From an uncultured Bacteroidales bacterium (lineage in GTDB: Bacteria > Bacteroidota > Bacteroidia > Bacteroidales > Paludibacteraceae): a stretch of 64,000 nucleotides of DNA. The position numbers and the translations under genes were made by a program. Of this stretch, positions 8,100-17,566 are shown piece after piece; the first letter of the stretch is position 1; every line of letters starts with the position of its first letter. Location of the stretch: contig CAKUUM010000001.1 in NCBI GenBank assembly GCA_934692905.1, forward strand, positions 1 to 64,000, in the 5' to 3' direction. The notes beneath the pieces were generated by a model. It saw only the letters and a list, made by a program, of their open reading frames with translations, ran no database searches and was not told where the DNA came from.

Positions 8100-9520
8100 T
8101 GCAAGAGACTGACAGAATAGAACTAAAGCGCGAACTCACCCCCGATGTGGACATAGAAAGAGAAGTCATTGCCTTTCTCAATGCCACCGGTGGCACCATC
8201 TACATAGGGATAGAAGATGCGGGAAATGTAGTTGGAATAGAAAATTCCGACGATTGTATGCTACGCCTGAAAGACCGCATTAAAAACAATATCCAACCTT
8301 CCGCAATGGGGCTTTTTGACATTTCTGTGGAACATATAGAGGGCAAGAACGTGGTGAAACTGCTTGTAGCAGGCGGATTGGAAAAACCTTATTACAAGAC
8401 CAAATACGGGCTGACCTCTAAGGGGGTATTTATCAGAGTAGGCACTGCTGCAGAGCCTATGCCACAGCCGCAAATCGACAGACTCTTTGCCACACGCACA
8501 CGCCATACGTTGGGCAAGATGTTAGCCTCGCGGCAAGACTTGACTTTCGAGCAATTGCGTATCTATTATGAAGAACACGGCAAACGACTGAACGACAATT
8601 TCCGACGCACATTGGAGTTACAAACCGAAGATGGCAGGTACAATTACGTAGCATATTTGTTGGCAGATGAAAATGGCAACTCCATGAAAGTGGCAAAGTA
8701 TGCGAGTCTCGATAGGTGCGACCTGATTGAAAACAACGAGTATGGTTATTGCTCCCTCATCAAAGCAACCAAAAGCATTTTGCAAAAATTGGATATTGAG
8801 AACCTCACTGCTGCACGAATCACGCCGGTAGAGCGCAAAGAGACATCATTATGGGACAAGGTGGCAGTGCGTGAGGCGGTTATCAATGCCATTGTGCACA
8901 ATGATTATTCCTTTGAGGTTCCCCCAAAGTTCGAGATATTCCCCGACCGCTTGGAAATTACATCTATGGGCAGCCTGCCAGAAGGTATGACACAAGAGGA
9001 GTTTTTCAGTGGAGTATCCATTCCGCGGAACAAAGAACTGATGCGTATTTACCGCGATGTAGAGTTAGTGGAATCATTGGGTTCAGGCGTTCCGCGTATT
9101 TTGCAGACGTATGGAAAAGGCAGTTTCCATTTTACGGAAGTGTTCACACGCATCACCTTCCCGATTGCTCAAGAAACATTAGATTTGCTTTCTGAATATG
9201 GAGTAAGTTCTCCGACAGAAACACCCAATTTGTCGGAGGAAGACAGCCCGATGTCGGAGAAAATGTCGGGAGAAACAGCAAGTATGTCGGAGAAAATGTC
9301 GGAAGAAGTAACAAATATGTCGGAGAAAATACTCCGTTTCATACAAACCAATCCCGATGTTTCAGCAAAGGACATGGCAGATGCATTGGGTGTAACTGCC
9401 CGTACCATAGAAAGACATCTGTCTAAGTTAAAAACAGCTGGCACCATTTGCCACAAAGGTCCTAATAAAGGTGGACGTTGGGAAATAGGAACCACTTTTG
9501 AGAAAGGGCAGAAACATTGA
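8099..9520 (+). CDS. Schlafen/AlbA-type putative ATP-binding transcriptional regulator
   Basis: This is a 473-residue protein beginning MQETDRIELKREL, one base into the ispD stop. The N-terminal 120 residues are an AlbA_2 (Schlafen) domain (FLNATGGTIYIGIEDAGNVVG). Around residues 260-330 is an ATP-binding helicase-like segment (AIVHNDYSFEVPPKFEIF, EGMTQEEFF, GSGVPRI), as in the divergent AAA_4/HATPase_c_4 group. A linker near 385-410 carries an 11-residue repeat (MSEKMSGETAS, MSEKMSEEVTN, MSEKI) encoded by 33-bp tandem DNA. The C-terminus is a winged helix (SAKDMADALGVTARTIERHL). Proteins with this layout are numerous in Bacteroidales, their targets are mostly unknown, and mobility is frequent. 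Translation is probably coupled to ispD. Confidence 0.8.
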   Translation: MQETDRIELKRELTPDVDIEREVIAFLNATGGTIYIGIEDAGNVVGIENSDDCMLRLKDRIKNNIQPSAMGLFDISVEHIEGKNVVKLLVAGGLEKPYYKTKYGLTSKGVFIRVGTAAEPMPQPQIDRLFATRTRHTLGKMLASRQDLTFEQLRIYYEEHGKRLNDNFRRTLELQTEDGRYNYVAYLLADENGNSMKVAKYASLDRCDLIENNEYGYCSLIKATKSILQKLDIENLTAARITPVERKETSLWDKVAVREAVINAIVHNDYSFEVPPKFEIFPDRLEITSMGSLPEGMTQEEFFSGVSIPRNKELMRIYRDVELVESLGSGVPRILQTYGKGSFHFTEVFTRITFPIAQETLDLLSEYGVSSPTETPNLSEEDSPMSEKMSGETASMSEKMSEEVTNMSEKILRFIQTNPDVSAKDMADALGVTARTIERHLSKLKTAGTICHKGPNKGGRWEIGTTFEKGQKH

Positions 9521-9579
9521 AATCTAATTCGCCACACACTGTGTGACCAATTAGAAACACCAATAGACTACACCAACTT

Positions 9580-11373
9580 ATGCAAGCAATCATTTTAGCG
9601 GCAGGAATGGGCAAGCGCCTTGGCGAACTCACCAAGGGCAATACCAAATGTATGATTGAGGTCGGCGGCGAAACGCTCATCTCACGGTTGCTGCGCCAAC
9701 TGGACCGACAGCACCTCTCGCGTATCGTGATGGTCATCGGCTACAAGGCGCAGGAACTGCGCGACTATCTCGCCACGCTGCCCACCGCTACGCCCATCGA
9801 ATTCGTCGAAAACACCATATACGACAAGACCAACAACATCTACTCCCTCTATATGGCGAAGGACTACCTCTGCGCGGAGGACACGCTCCTCTTCGAGTCC
9901 GACATCATCATGGAGGATGCCGTCATCAACAAACTCCTCAATCACCCCTATCCCAACCTCGCTTTGGTGGATAAGTTCGAGAGTTGGATGGACGGCACGG
10001 TGGTTACTATCGACGAGGGAAATCGTATCTTGCGTTTTATCCCCAACTCGCAATTCCGCTACGAGGAGATACCGCAATACTACAAAACCGTCAATGTCTA
10101 TAAGTTTTCCCGCGAGTTCTCTGCCAATATGTACGTACCGTTTTTGGAGGCGTATTGTACGGCTTTGGGACGAAACGAGTACTACGAACAGGTATTGCGT
10201 GTCATCAATATGCTGGACAATTCGGGTATGCGCGCTCTGCCGCTCAGCGGCGAACAATGGTACGAAATCGATGATATTCAAGACCTTGACATCGCCGAGT
10301 CCATCTTCACCAACCACCAATACGACCTTCTCTGCTCCCGCTACGGCGGCTATTGGCGTTACCCGCACATCTTGGACTTCTGCTACCTCGTCAATCCCTA
10401 TTTCCCCAACCAGCGGTTGCAGGACGAACTATCTGCCAATTTCACACGCCTGCTCACCGAGTACCCGTCAGGGCAACGTGTAAATAACCTGTTGGTAGCC
10501 AAGGATTTCGGTGTAAAACAAGACTACATCACCGTCGGCAACGGAGCCGCAGAGTTAATCAAAGTCCTCTCCGAGCAAATACTTGGCAAAGTAGGCGTTA
10601 TCCGCCCCACTTTCGAGGAATACCCCAACCGGCTGATGCCCGAGCAAGTGGTTGTATATCAAACCGCTGCGCCTGATTTCTCCTACACAGCAGACGACCT
10701 GATGACCTATTTCGCCGACAAGAACATCTGGTCGCTGGTGCTCATCAACCCCGACAACCCTTCGGGCAACTATATCCCTTACGCCGACTGTCTCCGCTTG
10801 GCGGAATGGTGCCAACAGCGCGACATCATACTCATCTTAGACGAGAGTTTCATCGATTTCTCCACCGAGCACCCTACGTTCCTCCGCGACGACCTCTTGG
10901 AACGCTTTGACCACCTGGTAGTTATCAAGAGCATCTCCAAGTCGTACGGCGTTCCCGGACTGCGTCTCGGCGTGTTGGCGACCTCCAATCAGTCGCTGAT
11001 GACCCATATCCGCCACACCACGCCGATATGGAACATCAACTCTTTTGCCGAGTTTTTTCTCCAAATCCTCGGTAAATACGAACGTGCCTACCAACAGGCG
11101 ATGGACAATTTCCGCACCGAGCGCACACGCTTTGTCGGGCAGTTGCAGACCATTCCCTACCTGCGCATACTGCCTTCCGAAGCCAACTATGTGCTCTGCG
11201 AGGTACTGCCGCCCCATACGCCCCGCGAGTTGGCTGTCCGACTGCTCAAACAGCACAATATCCTCATCAAGGACTGCTCCGCCAAGTGCCACGGCAACTA
11301 CATCCGCTTGGCAGTCCGCAACACCGAGGACAACGACCGACTGCTCAACGCCCTGCGAGAGACCCGCGAATAA
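9580..11373 (+). CDS. Fused sugar/phospho-alcohol cytidylyltransferase and PLP-dependent HisC/CobD-like enzyme
   Basis: This is a 597-residue two-domain protein. Residues 1-240 are a LicC/RmlA-type nucleotidyltransferase: AAGMGKRLGELTKGNTKCM near the start and LFESDIIME around 110, a metal-binding Asp region. Residues 260-595 are a fold-type I PLP enzyme: NPDNPSG (cofactor and substrate site), DESFIDFS, and the Schiff-base lysine K454 in SISKSYGVPGLRLG. That domain most resembles histidinol-phosphate aminotransferase and threonine-phosphate decarboxylase (CobD). PntC-type fusions of the same architecture activate aminophosphonates in other bacteria. The likely job is making an amino-alcohol phosphate (or aminophosphonate) and activating it as a CDP/CMP derivative for LicD downstream. 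The last codons and the stop lie inside an 11-bp repeat array. Confidence 0.82.
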   Translation: MQAIILAAGMGKRLGELTKGNTKCMIEVGGETLISRLLRQLDRQHLSRIVMVIGYKAQELRDYLATLPTATPIEFVENTIYDKTNNIYSLYMAKDYLCAEDTLLFESDIIMEDAVINKLLNHPYPNLALVDKFESWMDGTVVTIDEGNRILRFIPNSQFRYEEIPQYYKTVNVYKFSREFSANMYVPFLEAYCTALGRNEYYEQVLRVINMLDNSGMRALPLSGEQWYEIDDIQDLDIAESIFTNHQYDLLCSRYGGYWRYPHILDFCYLVNPYFPNQRLQDELSANFTRLLTEYPSGQRVNNLLVAKDFGVKQDYITVGNGAAELIKVLSEQILGKVGVIRPTFEEYPNRLMPEQVVVYQTAAPDFSYTADDLMTYFADKNIWSLVLINPDNPSGNYIPYADCLRLAEWCQQRDIILILDESFIDFSTEHPTFLRDDLLERFDHLVVIKSISKSYGVPGLRLGVLATSNQSLMTHIRHTTPIWNINSFAEFFLQILGKYERAYQQAMDNFRTERTRFVGQLQTIPYLRILPSEANYVLCEVLPPHTPRELAVRLLKQHNILIKDCSAKCHGNYIRLAVRNTEDNDRLLNALRETRE

Positions 11374-11459
11374 CTCGCGAATAAATCTCGGATAAACCTC
11401 GTGTCAAGAATAGGTGATTCAGCAAGGGATACGCAAGGGATGAGCAAGGGATAGCGAAC
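11361..11459. repeat. 11-bp-period array, nine units, covering a gene end
   Basis: Units in one register: gacccgcgaat, aactcgcgaat, aaatctcggat, aaacctcgtgt, caagaataggt, gattcagcaag, ggatacgcaag, ggatgagcaag, ggatagcgaac. The stretch from about 11398 to 11454 is identical to 42158-42214. The first unit encodes the final residues of the fusion enzyme, and the second contains its TAA. Confidence 0.9.
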
Positions 11460-11483
11460 CGACATCAACAATATCTAAATAGT

Positions 11484-12506
11484 ATGCACACAATAAAACG
11501 AATATGTATCTGTGGAGGTGGCGGATTAGGGCACACCTGTGCCGCTGTGCTATCCTCCAAACAGGACATTGAGGTGTCTCTCTACACCCGACGTCCCGAG
11601 CAGTGGCAGCATACTTTTCTTGTGCACGCACCTAATGGGAAAGACATCCACGGACATCTTGCCCATATCAGCAGCAATCCGCAAGACATTGTTCCTCAGA
11701 CGGATATGATATTGTTGTGCCTGCCTGCCTTCTTGGTTGAGCAGACTCTCAAAACCATTCGCCCATACCTGCGAAAAGACACTATAGTCGGAGCAATTGT
11801 AGGCAATTCCGGTTTCTTTATCTTTTGTCATAACCTGTTGCCTGCCACCACACCTCTGTTTGCTTTCCAACGTGTTCCTTTCATCTCACGTGTCATCAAC
11901 TATGGCAAAGAGGCAAGCCTGTTAGGCTATAAAGACCAACTCCTCATCGCGACCGAAAATATAGCGGAAAATGCCGCTTTTTGTAATGAGATTGCTCATC
12001 TGTTCGACACTCCGACCGACCTGCTCTCGTCTTTCTACGAAGTTACGCTGAGTAATAGCAATCCAATCTTGCACACAGGGCGGCTCTATACGCTTTGGAA
12101 AGACTGGGACGGCACGCCCTATGCAAGCAATCCGCTCTTCTATCACGATTGGACGGACGAAGCCTCTGCCTTGGAGATAGAAATGGACAAGGAGTTTTTT
12201 GCCTTGTTGGATGCCTTGCAGGTCAATACGCAGCACATTGACACCTTGCTCCATCACTATGAATCCACCGATGCCCCTTCTATGACCGCCAAACTACGTA
12301 GCATAGAATCGTTGTCTGCAATCCCATCCCCTATGAAACAAGTACAGAGCGGATGGGTACCCGATTTCACAAGCCGTTACTTTACTGAGGATTTCCCCTT
12401 CGGACTCCGCTTCATCCACGAACTCGCCCATCAGCACCACATCCCCTGCCCCAACATAGACAAGGTGTACACATGGGGACGCAAACAAATCATTAAAGCG
12501 CAATAA
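11484..12506 (+). CDS. Octopine/nopaline (opine) dehydrogenase family protein
   Basis: This is a 340-residue protein. The N-terminus is a Rossmann fold (RICICGGGGLGHTCAAVLSS, residues 6-25) that binds NAD(P). The C-terminal half is all-helical and fits the octopine dehydrogenase substrate domain (SNSNPILHTGRLYTLW, a conserved-looking N/H patch, near 195-210). Family members reductively couple an amine, usually an amino acid, to a 2-oxo acid. The gene sits between the fused cytidylyltransferase/PLP enzyme and LicD. I therefore infer that it N-carboxyalkylates the amino group of the glycan substituent or its precursor. A free opine product is the alternative. The LicD gene starts 4 bp after the stop. 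Confidence 0.75.
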   Translation: MHTIKRICICGGGGLGHTCAAVLSSKQDIEVSLYTRRPEQWQHTFLVHAPNGKDIHGHLAHISSNPQDIVPQTDMILLCLPAFLVEQTLKTIRPYLRKDTIVGAIVGNSGFFIFCHNLLPATTPLFAFQRVPFISRVINYGKEASLLGYKDQLLIATENIAENAAFCNEIAHLFDTPTDLLSSFYEVTLSNSNPILHTGRLYTLWKDWDGTPYASNPLFYHDWTDEASALEIEMDKEFFALLDALQVNTQHIDTLLHHYESTDAPSMTAKLRSIESLSAIPSPMKQVQSGWVPDFTSRYFTEDFPFGLRFIHELAHQHHIPCPNIDKVYTWGRKQIIKAQ

Positions 12507-12510
12507 GGAT

Positions 12511-13410
12511 ATGAACCTACAAGAAGAATATAGAAATGGCTATTTGGTAACCGCGCAAGTAAAAAAAGTGTGGAACATAGAACTCCAACTACTTTCCAAG
12601 TTGTTAGAGGTCTGCCAAAAGCACAACTTGCGAGTATGGGCAGACAGCGGGACGCTTCTTGGTGCCGTACGCCATCAAGGTTTCATCCCATGGGACGATG
12701 ATATTGACGTTGCCATGCCGCGGGAGGACTACGAGCAACTGAAACGCATCGCACCAACCGAGTTCAATGCTCCTTATTTCTTTCAATGTGCCTATACCGA
12801 CAAATACGTGCGCGGTCATGCACAACTGCGTTATGATGGCACTACTGCCATTCTGCCCCACGAGATAGGTGTGCCATTCCACCAAGGCATTTTTATTGAC
12901 ATTTTTGTGTTGGATGTGTTGCCCAAGGACAAACAAGAACAATGGAACATCATGCGCAAGACAGAGATGTTACGCAAACTGATGACATGGGCAGTAATCC
13001 CTTTTGATTTTCACCATCGCAAAAGAGCCATAGCCCAGATATTCTGTAAGGCATATTTTCTATTCCATTCCCTGCAGAAGACGTATGCCAAATTTGAGCG
13101 TATGTTTTATCAATACCAATCTTTGCCCTCACAATACGTAGGTATGCCTATGTTTTCTGTACTTAATATATTGAAATACAGAATGAAACGTGATTGGTAT
13201 AGCGAGACTGTCACATTGCCTTTCGAGGATATTGAGGTACCCGTGCCCAAACACTACCATGAGATACTGACCGAGTACTATGGCGATTATATGACCCCGC
13301 AACAGGTTCCGACTGCACATGGCACAACCATATTAGATGCTGACAAGCCATACCAAGAGACCTTAAAAGAACTTCGCAGTAATAGTAAGCATGAGCATGA
13401 ACAATCCTAA
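12511..13410 (+). CDS. licD: LicD-family phospho-substituent transferase
   Basis: This is a 299-residue protein with the LicD signature near residues 45-75: VWADSGTLLGAVRHQGF, then PWDDDIDVAMPREDY. The DDDID acidic cluster is the likely metal and catalytic site. LicD proteins transfer phosphocholine or related phospho-alcohols from a CDP donor to surface glycans on the cytoplasmic side of the membrane. No choline kinase or choline transporter gene is in view. The donor is more likely made by the fused enzyme two genes upstream. The 3' end overlaps the following glycosyltransferase by 20 bp, which indicates one operon. Confidence 0.85.
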   Translation: MNLQEEYRNGYLVTAQVKKVWNIELQLLSKLLEVCQKHNLRVWADSGTLLGAVRHQGFIPWDDDIDVAMPREDYEQLKRIAPTEFNAPYFFQCAYTDKYVRGHAQLRYDGTTAILPHEIGVPFHQGIFIDIFVLDVLPKDKQEQWNIMRKTEMLRKLMTWAVIPFDFHHRKRAIAQIFCKAYFLFHSLQKTYAKFERMFYQYQSLPSQYVGMPMFSVLNILKYRMKRDWYSETVTLPFEDIEVPVPKHYHEILTEYYGDYMTPQQVPTAHGTTILDADKPYQETLKELRSNSKHEHEQS

Positions 13411-14464
13411 TCATATCACTTCCTCCGTCTCCATTGTCCTTTGCACGTACAACGGCGAGAAGTATCTGCGGGAGCAGTTGGATTCATTGTTGGCGCAGAC
13501 CTACCCCTTGCACGAGATTATCATCCAAGACGACCATAGCACGGACGGCACGATGGCTATTCTCCGCGAGTATGCCGATAAGTACCCCATTATCAAAGTC
13601 TTTGTACACGAAGCACGCGGAACAGTGAATGATAATTTCTTCTCTGCCATGCAGCGGGCGACGGGTGACTTTATTGCCATCTCCGACCAGGATGACATTT
13701 GGTTGCCGCACAAGATAGTCACATTGGTGAATGAGATTGGGGACAATCTGTGCTGCTTTCATCTCACGGGGCAGTTTACCACCAACCCTGATTACCGGCT
13801 GAAAGACACGCGTATCATCAATGTAAACCTCGAGCGTATGCTTTTCTATGGCATGGTGCCCGGTCATACTATGCTGATACGCAGGCAGTTGCTCGATATT
13901 ATCTTGCAACATTTCCCCACCGATGTGCTACGCCGCGCCTCATCAGCCTTTTACTACGACTCCATTTTGAGCATCGTAGCAATGGCGTACGGGAGAATAA
14001 AATACCTCCCCATGGCTTTGGATTTCCATCGGGTACACGCCGGTTCATGCACCTCTACCAACCGCCGCGACCTCTCACAACGTACCATCAAAAACGCACT
14101 GTTGTTGGTACTGCGCAACTTGAAGCCACGTAGGCGGCACATCATCAAACCGCTTATTATCAATCGGATGTTGTGTGAGAAAGCGTTACTGGATTGCATT
14201 CCTGATGCCAGTCCTGCCTACACACGACAGGCATACCAAGTCATTGCTGCCTACACCAAAACAACATCGTGGCGACGCCCGTTGTCATGGATAATTGGTG
14301 AGTGCCAATTCATTTGCTTGTTAGTACAAAGCCGCAACGCACTCTTCTACACAAAAGAGAAGAACCAAGTGGTGGCAACACTCCGCGCGCTCACGTATCC
14401 CATCACGATGTACGACCTCCGTGAGGCTGAATATCAACGAATTATAAAACAGAAACGACCATGA
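13391..14464 (+). CDS. Family 2 glycosyltransferase
   Basis: This is a 357-residue protein with an N-terminal GT-A domain: SIVLCTYNGEKYLREQLDSL (residues 14-33), IIIQDDHSTDGT, and the metal-binding segment ISDQDDIWLPHK near 95-105. The DQDD form is typical of rhamnosyl- and related transferases of surface polysaccharides. The C-terminal 120 residues are basic and helical (RNLKPRRRHIIK) and may sit at the membrane. Its start lies within the LicD gene. An in-frame Met two codons later is an alternative start. The donor sugar is unknown. Confidence 0.85.
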   Translation: MSMNNPNHITSSVSIVLCTYNGEKYLREQLDSLLAQTYPLHEIIIQDDHSTDGTMAILREYADKYPIIKVFVHEARGTVNDNFFSAMQRATGDFIAISDQDDIWLPHKIVTLVNEIGDNLCCFHLTGQFTTNPDYRLKDTRIINVNLERMLFYGMVPGHTMLIRRQLLDIILQHFPTDVLRRASSAFYYDSILSIVAMAYGRIKYLPMALDFHRVHAGSCTSTNRRDLSQRTIKNALLLVLRNLKPRRRHIIKPLIINRMLCEKALLDCIPDASPAYTRQAYQVIAAYTKTTSWRRPLSWIIGECQFICLLVQSRNALFYTKEKNQVVATLRALTYPITMYDLREAEYQRIIKQKRP

Positions 14465-15531
14465 AACTACTCTCCGTCATCATCCCCACCTACAATATGG
14501 CAGCCCTCCTGCCACGCTGTCTGGACTCGCTTGTCAAGGCGCAGCACGCCGACATGCTGGATGTGCTGGTTGTCAACGACGGCAGCAAGGACAACTCCTC
14601 CGAGGTGGGGCATCAATACGAAAGCCAATACCCCGGCATTGTGCGCGTGATAGACAAACCCAACGGCAACTACGGCTCTACCATCAATGCCGCACTGCCC
14701 GTGGCTACTGGCAAGTATATCAAGGTATTGGACTCCGACGACTGGTTCGACACGCAGGCTCTGGACGAGATGCTGCTCTGCCTCGGCAAGCAGGATGCCG
14801 ACATGGTCATCACCCACTTCACCCAACTCGGACATAATGGCAGCCGCGAGGTCGTGCGCTACAACACTATGGGGCGCGAACCCTATATATATAATAAGGT
14901 GTACGACTTGGACGACGTTTTGAAAGACCGGTACATCCGTTTCTTCCTCATGCACGCCCTCGCCTACCGCACCGACCTCTTGCGCCTGTCGGGTTACCGC
15001 CAAACGGAGGGCATCTCCTACACCGACACCGAGTGGGCGTCGCTCCCCGTCTTTCACGCCAAAACCATCCTTTTCCTCAACCTCAACGTCTATCAGTACA
15101 ACCTCGACCGCGCAGGGCAGACTATGGCACCCGAGGTCATTATGAAGTCCCTGCCGCAGTTGGAGAAAGTTACCGACCGTATGTTGGACTACTACCGCAC
15201 GCACCGCAGCACGCTCAGTCCCGTCCGTGCCGCTTTTATGAAGCAGTACTTCGAGAACCGCCTGCGTATCCTCTACAAACTCTACCTCTTGGATATGCCG
15301 CACCGTGATTTCCGTGCGGAGGACTTGCAGCGCTTGGACGACAAACTGACGCCCGTCTGCGCAGAACTGGACTTGCACCCGCACCTTTATCCCGAGAACA
15401 AACTGCTCCGCATTGACTACATCGCCTACTGGCACCGCCACCACCGCCGCTGGTCGCCCTGCACGGAGTACCTCAACCATACATTGGACATCATTATGCG
15501 TTGGCTGTATGTCAGATTTTTCAGACAATAA
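14461..15531 (+). CDS. Family 2 glycosyltransferase
   Basis: This is a 356-residue protein. The GT-A domain shows SVIIPTYNMAALLPRCLDSL (residues 5-24), DVLVVNDGSKDNSS (near 36-49) and the DSDDWFD metal site near residue 92. It starts inside the previous gene (ATGA overlap), so the two are translationally coupled. The C-terminal half is rich in Arg, Tyr and His, without clear transmembrane spans. The donor and acceptor are unknown. The glf gene downstream makes a galactofuranosyl transfer by one of the cluster's transferases likely. Confidence 0.85.
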   Translation: MKLLSVIIPTYNMAALLPRCLDSLVKAQHADMLDVLVVNDGSKDNSSEVGHQYESQYPGIVRVIDKPNGNYGSTINAALPVATGKYIKVLDSDDWFDTQALDEMLLCLGKQDADMVITHFTQLGHNGSREVVRYNTMGREPYIYNKVYDLDDVLKDRYIRFFLMHALAYRTDLLRLSGYRQTEGISYTDTEWASLPVFHAKTILFLNLNVYQYNLDRAGQTMAPEVIMKSLPQLEKVTDRMLDYYRTHRSTLSPVRAAFMKQYFENRLRILYKLYLLDMPHRDFRAEDLQRLDDKLTPVCAELDLHPHLYPENKLLRIDYIAYWHRHHRRWSPCTEYLNHTLDIIMRWLYVRFFRQ

Positions 15532-15544
15532 GTACATCGCCATA

Positions 15545-15599
15545 TCAAGAATAGGTGATTTCCCGAGTGGATACCGAGACCTTACCGAGAGGATAGCAT
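15545..15599. repeat. 11-bp-period array, five units
   Basis: tcaagaatagg, tgatttcccga, gtggataccga, gaccttaccga, gaggatagcat. The opening tcaagaataggtgatt is shared with the arrays at 11361 and 42121. Confidence 0.85.
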
Positions 15600-15620
15600 T
15601 AGCAAACCAATACATATAGC

Positions 15621-16739
15621 ATGAAACCATACGATTATCTCATAGTGGGCGCAGGCTTGTTCGGAGCCACTATCGCCTACCGCGCACGCCAAGCGGGCAA
15701 GCGTGTGCTGGTTATCGACCGCCGTCCGCACCTCGGCGGGAACATCTACTGCGAAGAAATAGAGGGCATTCACGTACACAAATACGGGGCGCACATCTTC
15801 CATACCGACAACCGCCGCGTATGGCAGTTTGTCAATTCGCTGGTCGAGTTCAACCGCTACACCAACTCGCCCGTAGCCAACTACCGCGGACACCTCTACA
15901 ACCTGCCGTTCAACATGAACACTTTTGCTCAGATGTGGGGTGTCATCACCCCCGCCGAGGCACAAGCCAAAATAGACGAACAACGCGCCGAAGCCCTGCA
16001 AGCCCTCGGCGGACGCGAACCCGCCAATCTGGAAGAGCAAGCCCTCACCTTGGTCGGGCGCGACATCTACGAACGGCTCATCAAAGGCTACACCGAGAAG
16101 CAGTGGGGACGCCCCTGCACGGAGTTGCCCGCTTTCATTATCCGCCGCCTGCCCGTGCGAATGGTCTTCGACAACAACTACTTCAACGACCCCTACCAAG
16201 GCATACCTATCGGCGGGTATAACCTGCTTATAGACAAACTGTTAGACGGCTGTGTCACCCGCCTCAACACCGACTACCTTGCCCGCAAGGCAGAGTTCGA
16301 CGCCCTTGCCGACAAGGTAGTTTATACGGGTTCGATAGACGAGTATTTCGGCTACCGACTCGGACACTTGGAATACCGCACGGTGCGTTTCGAGACCGAG
16401 GTATTGGAGACATCCAATTACCAGGGAAATGCCGTCATCAACTACACCGATGCCGCTGTTCCCTACACACGCATCATTGAGCACAAGCATTTCGAGATGT
16501 TCGGTGCCGCAGTGGATGCCTGCCCCAAGACAGTCATTTCCCGCGAGTATTCCACCGAGTGGCAGCAAGGGATGGAGCCTTACTACCCGGTCAATGACGA
16601 GCGCAACAGCCATCTCTACCAACAGTATGCCGCCCTTGCCGCACAAGAGAAGAATGTCCTCTTCGGTGGCCGTCTTGCCGAATACAAATACTACGACATG
16701 GACGACATCATCGCCCGCGCCTTGGAAGTGGAAATCTAA
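15621..16739 (+). CDS. glf: UDP-galactopyranose mutase
   Basis: This 372-residue flavoprotein converts UDP-galactopyranose to UDP-galactofuranose. The N-terminal FAD-binding loop is DYLIVGAGLFGATIAYRARQ (residues 4-23), followed by LGGNIYC and the active-site region HKYGAHIFHTDNRRVW (about 52-67). GYTEKQWGRPCTELP and RLPVRMVFDNNYFNDPYQG (165-200) are typical of bacterial Glf. The length matches the family (365-400 residues). Its presence means that the glycan made here probably contains galactofuranose. The next glycosyltransferase begins 8 bp after the stop. Confidence 0.95.
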   Translation: MKPYDYLIVGAGLFGATIAYRARQAGKRVLVIDRRPHLGGNIYCEEIEGIHVHKYGAHIFHTDNRRVWQFVNSLVEFNRYTNSPVANYRGHLYNLPFNMNTFAQMWGVITPAEAQAKIDEQRAEALQALGGREPANLEEQALTLVGRDIYERLIKGYTEKQWGRPCTELPAFIIRRLPVRMVFDNNYFNDPYQGIPIGGYNLLIDKLLDGCVTRLNTDYLARKAEFDALADKVVYTGSIDEYFGYRLGHLEYRTVRFETEVLETSNYQGNAVINYTDAAVPYTRIIEHKHFEMFGAAVDACPKTVISREYSTEWQQGMEPYYPVNDERNSHLYQQYAALAAQEKNVLFGGRLAEYKYYDMDDIIARALEVEI

Positions 16740-16747
16740 ATAATATC

Positions 16748-17566
16748 ATGGCAAAAGTAAGCGTGATAGTTCCCGTGTACAACGTGGAGCAGTATATAGA
16801 GCGGTGCTTGATTTCGCTCTATGGGCAGAGTATTCAGGACATAGAGGTAGTACTCGTGGACGACTTGGGGACGGACAGGAGTATGGACATCGTGCGGCAG
16901 TTTATTGACACTCACGCACTTACAGAGCGTTGGCATATCATTATCGCTCCTTGCAATCATGGTCCGGGTGCGGCACGGAACATCGGTATCCGGCATGCCA
17001 CGGGCGAATACATAGCCTTCGTGGACTCGGACGACTGGATAGAAGTCCCGATGCTCCAAACGCTCTATGAGGCTGCTATTCAGTACAATGCAGACATCAG
17101 TTCGTCGGCGGCTGTGTTGGATTATCCGGATGATACACACAGCCTTATGACCAATCCGCATATCGGTAGTGGCGAAGTCAGCGTACAAGCCCGAAAGTAC
17201 CTGCTCAGGCACTTTGTCAGCAACTTTACCACCATGCTGTTTCACCGCGAATGGTTGATAGCGAATGACTTATATTTCCCCGAAGCCAATAGTGGGGAAG
17301 ACAGTTGCTTTATGGCTCAATGCTATCTTCTTGCGCACAACATCGCCCAAACGGACACACCTTTCTACCATTACATCATTCATTCCCAGTCTATCAGTCA
17401 CAGAAAAAGAGTCTATCGTGGTCGCGAGAAACGCAAAGCCTTTGGGGCTCTGTTGCACTTCGCCAGCGAAAGGGGCTTGATGGATACCTACGGCAATGTG
17501 CTGCGCTGGGTGTATATCAAGAAAGCAATCATCTCATCCATAATGGATTACATACGAAGTCTATGA
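16748..17566 (+). CDS. Family 2 glycosyltransferase
   Basis: This is a 272-residue GT-A protein with VSVIVPVYNVEQYIERCL at residues 4-21, VVLVDDLGTDRSM near 35-47, GPGAARNIGIRHA near 75-87 and the metal-binding VDSDDWIE near 95-102. It is short and lacks membrane helices, so it acts at the cytoplasmic face. It directly follows glf and overlaps the next gene by ATGA, which makes it a candidate galactofuranosyltransferase, although sequence alone does not settle the donor. Confidence 0.85.
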   Translation: MAKVSVIVPVYNVEQYIERCLISLYGQSIQDIEVVLVDDLGTDRSMDIVRQFIDTHALTERWHIIIAPCNHGPGAARNIGIRHATGEYIAFVDSDDWIEVPMLQTLYEAAIQYNADISSSAAVLDYPDDTHSLMTNPHIGSGEVSVQARKYLLRHFVSNFTTMLFHREWLIANDLYFPEANSGEDSCFMAQCYLLAHNIAQTDTPFYHYIIHSQSISHRKRVYRGREKRKAFGALLHFASERGLMDTYGNVLRWVYIKKAIISSIMDYIRSL

